A stretch of DNA of 64,000 nucleotides from Ananas comosus. Taxonomy: Eukaryota > Streptophyta > Magnoliopsida > Poales > Bromeliaceae. Under the pieces are notes generated by a model. The model worked only from the letters and a program-made list of their open reading frames with translations, was not told where the DNA came from and did no database searches. The position numbers were made by a program, and so were the translations under genes. Positions 10,616 through 21,800 of the stretch are shown here, one piece after another (position 1 is the first letter of the stretch; every line of letters starts with the position of its first letter). The DNA is taken from positions 13,608,065 to 13,672,064 of the forward strand of contig NC_033626.1 in assembly GCF_001540865.1 (NCBI RefSeq), read 5' to 3'.

Positions 10616-12055
10616 TCACAGGACCTGGCGATCGGCGGCGTTGGCGACGAGGGGCAACCTGGGAAATTGGCCGAGGAGGCAGGCGGTGGAGCCGTAGACG
10701 AGGGAGACGAGCAAGAAGAAGCAGAAGACGCTGCTGTCGGCGCTTTGCAGGATCTCGTAGCTGACGCCGTCGCTGGGGGCGAAGGACCGCTGGAGGAGGT
10801 CGGGGAAGATGAGGAGGACGTCGAGGACGATGGCCTGCATCGTGTTGAACCGCACGTAGCGGCTGCAGCGGGAGGGGTTTGTAACAACCCTGAAGAATAA
10901 ATGGCAGAAGTAGTAGTAGTAGTTTAATAGTAAGCAGGGGAAGGAAGTAAAAATGTCAACTTTACAATAGCAGGAGCAGCAATGATGGCCGCAGCAAGTG
11001 AGGAAGAGCGCGCTCGACGGAGCAGACTCGCGAGCGCGTGGAGCTTGAGCTCTGGGTGCGTCTCGTGGAGCATCACCAGGAGCCGCTCGCAGAGCTCACC
11101 ACCGCCATCTCCGCCTTCCTCCGGAGCCGTGAGGCGGCAGCAGCAAGTTGAGGAATGCGGAGCTTGACGGAGCAGCCTGGCGAGAAGAGGTCCGGGCGGA
11201 GCACTGTAGAGGCGACGGTACTAGGGCACCCTCAGAGCTCGGAGAGGGCGATGGGAGGATTGAGAAGGGAGAAAGGGGGAGTCCGACAGAGTCTTAGGAG
11301 ATTGGGGAGGGCGAAGAAGAGAACCTGCGGGTCGAAGCTTCCGGATCGCGGATCGGGCGGAAAAGGCGAGCCCAAGACCCGGCGGGCGCTGGATAGTGCG
11401 GCGAAGAAGGAACCGAGACCCACTTATCCGTTAATACATTTCTGGACCCCGTGCAGCCCATCCGAGGCCCACAAACCATCTGAATTCCACCCAGAAGGCC
11501 CGCAGTTCTTTTTTTTACAATTTTGTTGTTAAGCACAGTAGGATAGTTTAATTACATTTCGGTACAAGTTGTATAGAGTATATATAGTTAACAGGTTGTA
11601 ATTGCAAGGTATGAAGAAAAATGAATTAGCCTATTTCTCCCCCAAAAGTTCTTCTCCAAACCCTTCTTCTTCTCTATCCCTTATCTCTATCCCAACTCTT
11701 TTCCCTAACCCTCACCTCTCAATTCTCATCTCTGTCTATCTCTCTACCTCTATTTCTCTTCTCTCTATCTCAATCCCAATTTCTATCTCTATTTCCTTAC
11801 CTCTCTAGCCTCGGTTACCGATTACGTTACCTCGGATCCGCGACCGGAAGCACCAAGAACCTGATCCGAACCATAAGGGATATTACAGGGTTGCGCACCA
11901 CCGCGAAGTAGAGCGTGAGGAAGAGGAGGAAGCGGGTGATCGGGGAGGAGCGGAAGAGCTGGATCACGGGGACGAGGGGCTAGATTAGGGTTTGGAGGAA
12001 GGGAGTTGCGTAAGGACGAAGCGGCCGAGGAGGAAGGGGGTGACCGCGATTGTAT
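10616..12055 (-). pseudogene. TIC20-like (TIC20-V/II type) gene, broken
   Basis: Two minus-strand pieces together resemble the C-terminal half of TIC20 proteins, channel-related components of the chloroplast inner-envelope protein import machinery. The 5' piece (about 11,883-12,050) reads GRFVLTQLP, then after a frame change FLQTLI-stop-PLVPVIQLFR and LLFLTLYFAVVRNP. The 3' piece (10,616-10,893) reads RYVRFNTMQAIVLDVLLIF, PDLLQRSF and PRLPLVANAADRQVL. A TAG at 11,980-11,982 sits where the family has Gln, and a shift of frame is needed just upstream of it. The two pieces are ~1 kb apart and overlap in homology (VVRNP in one, VVTNP in the other), so they do not join cleanly. No transit-peptide exon was found. 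I infer a pseudogene or a captured fragment. A functional gene with unusual splicing is less likely, since TCTAG could serve as a splice acceptor. Confidence 0.55.
10900..11550. other. GC-rich segment between the TIC20-like pieces
   Basis: On the minus strand about 10,960-11,140 has an open frame without an early ATG, reading ELCERLLVMLHETHPELKLH and on through arginine- and alanine-rich sequence. I do not recognise it. It looks like a piece of exon from another gene. The neighbouring 11,160-11,500 is also GC-rich but has no recognisable protein. Confidence 0.35.
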
Positions 12056-12546
12056 AATACCTAGTTAGTCGACTTGCAAATACTGAAGGCCGAAAATAAG
12101 TTACTATTGCTAATACATTACATTTTCAAAACATTAGCCATGTAACGACAACACAAACACATACATTGATATCTAGCTAAGCGTTGGCCTAGCTAGTTTA
12201 GTCATCAAATAATGGCACAAAAATACATAGGTACCTAACTATTTTAGTCCTTAAACAACAACACAACAACAACACAACAACAATACATAGTTACTGATAA
12301 TGAAAACGAGAATGTTCTCCCAGCAAGAAAGAAGCCCTACAAAGCTCTTATGGCTTTGCAATGGTATTGATGCAGCACATCGGGATTGAGGGACAGCATG
12401 AGGGATTAGGAGGAGGATTAGAAAACACAGTTGTTGTTGTTGTCGTCGCCACCCTAGCAGCAGCAGCAAAAACATTACCAGGTGCTGCATTACGACGGAG
12501 CGCGGGCTACAGGAGTAACTTATTTATTTTGTTATCTTAAATTAAC
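12056..12546. other. Intergenic, CAA/ACA-rich
   Basis: Contains short ACAACA runs near 12,255; no gene is seen. Confidence 0.4.
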
Positions 12547-12557
12547 AACACTAGGAA

Positions 12558-12711
12558 ATTTTTTTTTTTAAAAAAAAAGAGATAGATAGTATGCTACCTA
12601 TTTTATTTTGTTATCTTAGCTGAAAATGTGAATCAACTAGCTCGGATTCTAACTTGGGAGCTCGGATACTAACCATCAAACTCTTTGCCACTTACTCTAG
12701 AAACCGTCGGT
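12558..12711 (-). mobile_element. tRNA-derived SINE (Au-like), minus orientation
   Basis: The body matches the three other SINEs in this window: on the minus strand a tRNA-like 5' head with an internal B-box-like segment, then 'agctaag' and the tail region 'tagcatgctacctatct'. Flanks AACACTAGGAA (12,547-12,557) and AACATTAGGAA (12,712-12,722) form an 11 bp target-site duplication with one mismatch. Confidence 0.75.
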
Positions 12712-12814
12712 AACATTAGGAAGAAGTTGATTTGTTTTTCGTGTTAAGGTCCAAAACACTACAAGAGAAGTTTTTGAAATATCCATATTCACGTTTCCCC
12801 TAACGTGGTATTTA

Positions 12815-14165
12815 TAGAGGGAGCATAACTTCACAATTTTTTAACTTTTCTTTTATGTGCATTTTAAATTAATTCATGAATTTTACATGTTGCTTCAGAT
12901 ATGCTATTATTGTAAATTCCTTATCATACGACAAAACATAAAAAGTTATCAAGCATCAGAGAACTCCAGTTAAGCCTCTGGATTATCAAATGTCGCATAT
13001 GCAATAAGTTGAATTATTTTGGGACATTAAATGATTGCAGGCTGCACAATTACTCTTGGACATTAATTGTCCATGTGCAATCTGTTCTTTTGCCTTTTTG
13101 TCCGTCAGTAGTCTTTTGGGCTCTCTGCCTCAAAGATGGAAAATATGTAAAGCCTGCCTTATAGCTGTTGCATGATTTATCCAATTTCATCCACTCTTTC
13201 AGTTTGGGAACGAGCTCTCTCACCCTCTATATATATAGAAGACTCTTCTTCTCTTATTTTCAAGTTGCGAGTCCTTTAATAAATTCTCTACTCTCCAACA
13301 ATCACCTAACAATATTAATGCCAATATAACATAAGATGGCCACTAGATATTCTAGCGGGCTGAATCTGTATGTGAGCTCCAATGACACAGTAAAATACGT
13401 ATATCTACTGGCGCTATGAGGGCCGCGTCGTACTAGCACGGCCCACATTAACTGAGCTGAAACAAGATAAGAACCAGTTCAGCCTGATCCAATTTTGAAT
13501 TCGGATTGTCATAAGCAAGTCCAATTTTTTTTTGGACGTACATCCCTGTATGTTCCCCTGGCAACAACAACACCGTGCATATCCTTTAAATTAATAAATC
13601 TGTGCCGACCCATTATGTTTTTTTTTTTTAAATTTTTAATTTGTTTAGAATTATAAAAATTTTAAAGGAAAGGACCAGATTATCTCTCAACAATCAAAAA
13701 TTGGTCTTCAAAATATATATAAAGGAATTTATATTTCTTTGGAAACTTTTAAATTCTTTTGTTCTATTTTTAATTTTCTTATTAGTATTATAAAATATAT
13801 TGTTATATAATTTTCAATAAGTTTATTATATTTATAAAAATATATAAAGTAAAAATAAAAAAAAGGGTCAGTCTGTGCCTGTGTCGGCACAGAATGCGTG
13901 TCTTATATTACATACGGATCGTGACCGGCCCAATCATGTTAACCAATTAATTTACACCTAATCCTATGAAATAATATTTCTTTTTCAAAAAAAATAACAT
14001 GCTACCTATTTAGCATGTTATATATATTTTTTTAAAAAAATAAATTTAGTTAAAAATATGAATTAATTAGGATTCAAATTAAAGACCCCGAATACCAAAC
14101 ACAAGCCCTCTGCTACTTGCGCAGGGGCGATCAGGACGATCAGTTCCTATGAAATAATGTTAACG
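12815..14165 (+). repeat. Dispersed ~1.35 kb repeat, copy B (interrupted by a SINE)
   Basis: This is the second copy of the repeat at 505-1,853. It starts near 'agagggagcataact' and ends near 'aataatgttaac'. A SINE (13,976-14,144) is inserted close to its right end; copy A lacks it and therefore shows the empty site. Confidence 0.7.
13976..14144 (-). mobile_element. tRNA-derived SINE inside repeat copy B
   Basis: It is flanked by a perfect 14 bp duplication, TCCTATGAAATAAT (13,962-13,975 and 14,145-14,158). In copy A of the host repeat the corresponding site is a single 'tcctacaaaataat' near 1,832, so the insertion postdates the duplication of the repeat. Confidence 0.85.
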
Positions 14166-14361
14166 AGTTGTTTTCTGGATGCTGAGTTTTGAAACAATTT
14201 AATATATCAATTCATTTTAATAAAAGTTTTCAACTTAATTCACAAATTATTGTAGGTTTCTAGAGTAACGTTCAAGCCTAAAATCTAGCACTAGAGACGT
14301 TTTCTTAGCGTGGACTAATTAATGACTTTTTATTTTTGGGTGTTTTCTGTGGGAGTGTTTG

Positions 14362-14892
14362 TAGAGGTGTAATGTGGGCCGTGTCAGGCTGACACGGCTA
14401 CATTTTTCGGACCAAAATCGGCTAAATTTTTTGGTTCATTGGACCTAAAGCCCTCCTCCCCAAGGTCTGCCAAAAGAAATAAGAATCCCCACTGGAGATT
14501 AGATTTTGCTTGGGAGGAGAGCACCTGGAGAGGATGGCCAAGCCCTCATCCCCAGCAGCTCAAACTCGATGGCCCAATGCCATTTGCTTTGGACCATGGG
14601 TGTGGACCGGGCTGGCCAGGCTGGCACAATCCAAACGGACCGTGTCGTGCCGAGCCGCTCACCTCTCCTCTGCCTGGCATAGCCCAGGCCCGTTTCGGGC
14701 TGTGCCGTGCCGGCCGGGTTTGGGACGTGCCGGGCTCTCGAGCTTCAAAGAGGTGGCCGTCCAACATGCCCAGAGCCTCGGGCCAAGCCGGTCCGATACA
14801 GGTAATATGGTACTCGTGCCTTGCTGTAGACCTGACCGAGGCCGTGCAGGGCAAGACGACCCACGTGCCGCCCAGCCCGTTTTACATCCCAA
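14362..14892. mobile_element. hAT-like MITE with perfect 8 bp target duplication
   Basis: The left end is TAGAGGTGTAATGTGGGC and the inverted right end is TTGGGATGTAAAACGGGC. The octamer AGTGTTTG is present exactly on both sides (14,354-14,361 and 14,893-14,900), the hAT superfamily signature. The interior is GC-rich with repeated GGCC/CGTGCC words. It contains open frames on both strands, but they are composition artefacts without recognisable domains. Non-autonomous. Confidence 0.85.
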
Positions 14893-14900
14893 AGTGTTTG

Positions 14901-15344
14901 GAAAGCAAAATAAATTGACAGAAACTTAATTTTTTAAACAAACTTTTTATCAAATCCCATCATGCACGTACCCATATTTTTCTATTTGCATCAATAATTT
15001 TTTTTTTCTTCTTTAACAAATTCTCACACATCTAACTATTTAAGAACAAATTATTAAAAACTTTCTAATGTATAAAAATGAAAATCTCAATTAGACATTA
15101 AGTTCAAAAGTGAATTTGTATGATCAAATAACAGAGAATCTTGACCTTTTGATTTAAAAAGTAATTAAGTTGTTGATATTTCAGGCTTGAATTTTAAAAC
15201 AACATGAATGGTAGATTATACAATCTCACAATGAGGACGATCATATACATTCTCATATAAATCAAGCCGAAGGAGAAGATTAGTTGTTTGGATTAGTTCA
15301 CAGAATTTTGAGCGTAAAATATAATATAATCCGCGCGGCAAATC
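14901..15344. other. 3' flank of the OPT gene
   Basis: AT-rich; presumably holds the 3' UTR of the minus-strand OPT gene (stop codon at 15,345). No other gene is seen. Confidence 0.5.
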
Positions 15345-18300
15345 TTAATGGTGAAGGGGGCAACCTTTAGCTTCAATTCCTGGAGCTGTGGGACAATGAG
15401 CTAAGGGGCAATGATCACTCACAGCTTGCCCCCACCAGCCGATCCCGTTGATGCCATTGAACTGGAAAATACTCCCCAGCAAGGCCATTAATGCGACGCC
15501 GCAGGTGAGCGCGTTCGACAACACGTAGTTGTATCTACTCCACCACACTTTCCACTTCCTATACACCACATAGTTGAAGAAAAACGCGACGATAAACCAT
15601 GACCAGTAGTTCACAGGCTTCGCGTACGGCATCTGCGTGGACGCTGCAAAAATCAGCGGAACATTGACTTGCCTGATCCATTCTTCTTTAGGAAATAAGC
15701 GCGAGATGATCCAAACCAAGACCGTCGCGAAGGCACCATAGAGGAAGTAGTAGTAGAGGCTTGAGTAAACGCTTAGGGATCCGAAGATGCGTGCCGGCCC
15801 AATCACAGCCCAAATGTTGATGCGGCTGTTGGTTAGTGTTTGGCTCGGGCACGTCCAGGGGCTCCCCGCTGGAAGCTTATCGAGGTCACAAATGCCATGG
15901 ACTGTTGAAAGGAGCCACCACGCTGTCGCAAAGTCTACTGAGCATGCGATCACCGTGCCGACAATCTGCATGAGAGATTGCCACATATTACCGTGAAACT
16001 AAGGATCGCAAATTAAAGTTGAAGCTGTTCGATTATGGACATGCATGTCTTATTTCGAATGTGTTTGGTGAAGTGAAATATCACTGCCCCCAAATACCCA
16101 AATAACCAAATGATACTTTAAAAACATATAGGAATTACCTGGACGATGAACATTGACCTCGGAGGGATCTTCATGTAGTGGCCAAACTTGAAAGATTTTA
16201 GGAAATTTAGCGCAAGTCCCATGCAACTCGTAGCATAGGATTTGAATGCAAATGCTGCCAGGGGCTTTCCAGGATACAAGTACCCACTAATCATTTCTGA
16301 AATAATAGCTAGATCTAGACCCTGCAAGAGAGATATCTAATTCGTAATTTGTTTAGGTATACACGCTCATTAAATAGTAATGCTTTATATTATTATTTAC
16401 CTATCTTGTTTTCTTTTATTTGCATAAAAAAGAGACAAATGAAACATGACATAAATCACATACGCACCAGTACACTTTAAGTAATTGCAAAGTATGGAGA
16501 GAAACTATAGTACTAAACCAGATTATCGAGGAATTATTGTAGTTACATGGATGAATGGGATGCTTCAATCAGGTTTAATTAATTCTGACTATTAAATGCA
16601 CTTTCAATACCCACAGTGTACTCTTTTTTTTTTTGGAAAAATTTCCTCAATACCCTTCTAAAATTATCTAATTTCATAAATACCCATATAAAAATTGAAA
16701 TATCATGTATACCCTCCTAAATTTAAAAAACTTTCAAAAATAACCCTACCATTAAGTGCCCATCCAAATTGAAGTTAATAATATTTAAATTCCAACTTTA
16801 CCCCTCTTATATTTAATGGTCAATTACTTACTTTATTTCCTAAATACCCCTGTTATATTTGAAATTTAACTAAACTCTATCTAGACTAAAGATTTAGTAA
16901 AATTTGATTGATTTAGTTTAGAAAAATTATTCATTTCAATTAGAAATAAATATTTCTATTTCAAATAAATTGTAGTTAAATTAAATTTTATTTTGCTTCA
17001 TTGTTAAAATGAGAAGATAATTCATTTTAGTTATATTTTCTTTTACTATAACGATTGTAAAATAATAAAAAATTTTAATTTGACTACTTAAAGTAGAGAA
17101 AGTTTGTGGTTGTGAATACACATTATAACTGAGAGCAATACATTAGTATAAAATTCGACCCCAGATAAAAAATTAGTTTTATTATGAAAAGACTTACTAA
17201 ATTTTTATAATCAATGGACATTATATGAACCAATAATAGTTTGAAATAACAAATTGAAAACATGAAATTTTAATTAATAAAAATTTCACAAAGTAAGATA
17301 ATTATTCCATCAAATTTTAATACCTTTAACTAATTTTCATTTGAAAATAGCAAAATTCATTTAATAGCTAATTAACTGATTAATTGAATTTCTATATTTA
17401 ATTGATTAAAATATTTGAAATCAAAATAAACAAAATTTGAATGGATAAAAATTTAAAAAAAGAAATGGGTTAGCATACATTTATGTACCCCTCACCAATT
17501 TTCAATATTTAGGGATAAAATAGACAATTTTATTCTTAACCTTCATTATACTATAATGTAACTAAAATTAAAACGATCCCAACTAATGATAGTATATTTT
17601 GGATTTTTTTAAAACAAATTAAATATTCATAGGGTTAATTTTGATATTTCAAATTGTTAGGAACATTTATTATAATCTTAAACTTGTCAAGGGTATGAAT
17701 GAAATTGTCCCTCTAAAGAAATAGTGAACAAAGAGTAAAATGATAATTTTATATTTTAAAGCAAAGTAAAAAAATGTTGAGTTAACGGAAGTCAGCAAAA
17801 TAGTAACGGTAAGGGCATTTATGAAAGAAATATTGTATTTAGAGGGTATTTGTGAAAATTTAAAAATTTGAAGGGTATTTATGATATCTCATAGTTTTGT
17901 GAGGGTAGAAATGAAATTAACCCTTTTCTTTTTGTGTGTGTGATCCAATCATCATGTCATATTAATTAATTCTACGAGATCTTAAACTCACCCTGCTTGT
18001 TGTAGCCTCGAGAACACCAAAAGGTAGGAGGAGAATAAAAGCCATGGCGCATGCCAGCAGGACCCCCACAAAAGGAAGTTGGAATTGTTTGTCGAATCCT
18101 TCAACTGTTAGTATTGATAAACCAAGCATCATTAACAGTAGCACGATAAACCACGATTGCGGGATGGACTTGTAGTTGTTCTTCATCAATCGAGTGTGAA
18201 TGTCATCCGGTCTACTTGAACTGGAACTTGCTTGTTTGTACTGTCGCCATATCGACCTGCAACGACACAGAATTCGCATCGAAGGCATAACTTGTGACTG

Positions 18301-18828
18301 CAGGAGTCGTCATTTACCCCATATACAGCTCGCAAATATAAAGCATGCAGATAAACACTTTTACCATCCACTTTGGACAAGATATATACATATAGGCTAT
18401 TATATAGGCTGGGACTACCATACTCTTATGAGTATAGACCCCCTTATACTCATAAATTTTTAACCGTTGATTGATGGAATGTGTGGCTAGGATGATGGTG
18501 ATCCCCCCACTTTTAATGATAGTGGTCCTCTAGGGTTGAGTGGGTAGTTGGTTGAATAGTATGATTTAACGGGTGGAAATGATCAATAAAATAAATCTAA
18601 AGGCCAAAAACTTATGAGTATAAGAAAACCAATACTCATAAAAGTATAGTAGCCGGATTCCTATTATATTATTAATAGTACTAAATACTTGGTACTATTA
18701 GATTTTCGGTCCTTGGGTGATTGATTAAGTAGTATGATCTAACGGATAAAAATAATCAAAATGATAGATCTAACGATATAAAACTCAATAACACCGAGTA
18801 CTGGCTAATAACAATAGTATACTAGCCG

Positions 18829-18876
<48 letters not shown>

Positions 18877-21800
18877 AGCTCCTATGCTTTTAAAAGTATT
18901 AAGTTATTGATGCTTATAAGTTTTTAGCCCTTGGATTAATAGATGTGTGGTTAGGATGATATGGGTCCCCATGGGTTGAGTGGGTGGTTGGTTGAATAGT
19001 ATAATCTAACGGATGAAAATGATCAAAGGCATAGATCTAACAGTAAAAAATTCACAAGCACCAAGTGCTTGCTGCTTTTGCAAGCATCATAACCGGACTA
19101 ATATATATATATATATATATATGGCTAGGCTCCTATGCTTTCGAAAGTACGGGAACCTCCGTACTTGTAAGTTGTTTTCAATAATGGGACATCCGATTTG
19201 GCGATCGGTTCCGTTAGATATGATCTACGCTGTTGGAACTATCTAGAAACCAAATTTTATAATTTTTTGATTTCGTTTGTCTAGTAAATGAGTAGCCTCA
19301 AAATGAACGGCTGAAAATGAAAATCTCACAAAAAATAGTGATAAAGGATAGAAATTTCAAACCGGAAGTATTGGTCTTACTATTAATGTTAAGTAGAATT
19401 TTCTATTAAATTTTCATCTAATTTGGATACTTCTACACCGTTGAACTTAAAAACGTGTCACATCGGCCATTAAAATAGTCATTTTTGAGACATTTTTATC
19501 GCTTGGTAAATGATATCAAAAAATTATAAAATTTAGTTTCTAAATAGTTCCAATAGGGTAAATTATACTTAACGGAGCCGATCGTCGAATCGGATTTTCT
19601 ATCATCGAAAACAACATACAAGCACGGAGGCCTCCGTATTTTCGAAAGTACAAGAGACTTACTATATATATATGCTTATATTATAATACTATAACTATAA
19701 TATAGGTTGGGCTGCTGTGCTCTTAAAAGCACGCAGCCCTGTGCTCCGTCCAAAGCATCAGCCATCCATTAAACAGATCGGATGCTGAGATTCGGAGGAG
19801 CTTTAAGGCTAACCCAGTTAGGATGGTGTGCAACAACCCATATCTTTCTCTCTCCTCATTTTTGTTTTTGTCTTTTCTTTTTTTTTTTCTTTTCTTCGCT
19901 TTTTCTCCTCATCCTCGACGGGGAAGGGCACGCGACGGGAGGGGGGGGGCTGGGGGAGTGCTACAGAGTGGGGTGGTCGCGGGAGCAGAGGAAGGTCGTG
20001 GCCGGGCGGAGGGGGGCGTCGCCCGCGCGGCGACGGGGTCGCCCGAGGGAAGGTCGGGGCGGCGGGGAGGGGGTCGCCGAGGGAGGCGTCGCGCGGTGGG
20101 TCCGCGCGCGCGGTTGGGCGCGTGCGGCGCCGCGCGCCACTGCTGGTATTGAAGGAGGGAGGTGCTGTACCACTTCTGCGTGCGCCTCAAAGGTCTGAGC
20201 GCTCCGCGATTCCAACATGATGTGGGAGAGGAAGGAGAAGATTGGGGAAAGAGAGGGATGAAGCATGTTTCTTGGAGGCAGATGGAGTTCAGCGAACCTA
20301 GCGAAGAAGACAGCAGAAAAGGAATGAGCAGAAAAAAGAACAGAAAACAGACAAAAAAGCAGCACAAAAACCGAGAAGACGCAGACAAATACGACGCGGC
20401 TTGCGTTAACCATCTAACTGGGGTTAACCTTCTTAAACTCCTCCAATCTCTCCACCATCCATCATTTAGACTGATGGCTGATGCTTTAGGAGCACAAGGC
20501 TGCTTGCTCTTACAGAGCCACCAGCAACCCCACAACTCTATATATATATATATATACTATATATATTCAATATATACATAATAGCATCCGGCTACTATAC
20601 TATATAAGTAATTGATGCTCTCGTACTCATAAATCGTTTTCGATGAATAAGCTTCCGAAATCGAACCATGCCATCACCGTTCAAACAATTATTTACAGCA
20701 CACAACTTTTGAAATCAAATTTGATATTTCTTCAGACATCATTTACCTTACAATCAAGAGGGTCCACAAATTGATAATTTTTAATGTGCCGGTAATGGGA
20801 TACTTGCTAGTTTAACGGTGTAAATAACATCGAAATTTGTTGAATTTTTGATAAAAAAATCTATTCCACACCGTACCGATACAAGATAAATAAGCTTCCC
20901 GACTCTCAGAATTGAAGGATCTATGCATCCCTTTTTTAAGACGTCGTTCGATTTTGATCATTCCAAGTTTATGCCGCTGATGGACTTATTTATGATTGCT
21001 CGAAAATTTATAAAATTAATTTCTCTAGAAGTTTCAAACACTCCTAGATCATCTTAACGGAGTGGATCGCGCTTCGAACCAGCTCCATCATCGCGACAAA
21101 CAACGTATAATGCCGGCCGCGTTGATGGACTTTTATTACTATGTTGCGAAAATTTCGCCGAAATTTATTTTCTAGAAGTTCAAATACTCCTAGATTAGCA
21201 CAGGCAAATAAATAAAAATATAAGAAAATAAAAAAAAAAGACAAAATATAAGAATAATAAAATTATATTTATAGTAACTAATGAAAAGTTGATATTAAAA
21301 TATCTGACTTATAGTTAGAGCCAAAATTTGCACCTAATTAAAAGCTTGAGGCGACTAAACATTCATGTACCCTTTATAATTTTAAGCCAAAAATAAATGC
21401 GTTAAAAATTTGAGGAGTAAAGTACTATGATTCTTACTTGAGACCAAAAGCATACTCACCTTTTTTATATTTAGAATGTCTAATTGTTAAAATTAAAAAT
21501 CGACCAATCATATTTTGGATATTTTAAAAGATTTTAAATGTGAAATTGATCGATCATCAAACTATAAATATGTCATTAAAGTTTGATATTAAAATCAAAG
21601 CAAAAAAGTATAAAACTTTTTAAAATTATGAACTATTTTGAGCCAACCATCCAACATTTCAAAATTTTATTTTTACTATCCAACCTTTCTACATATTAAA
21701 TTAAAATTATACTTACAATATCGATAAAAGTTAAGGATTAAAATATCATATGCCTTTATAGATAGAGTCAGAAATTTCAACTAAATAAAATTTGAGGTCT

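Noticed and set aside
14439..14929. Long overlapping open frames on both strands (up to 159 codons)
   Set aside because: They lie inside a hAT-like MITE and result from its GC-rich composition; no domain or codon pattern supports a gene.
19823..20535. Several 110-208 codon frames in the GC-rich core
   Set aside because: Overlapping frames on both strands with low-complexity Arg/Ala/Pro/Gly content; judged compositional.
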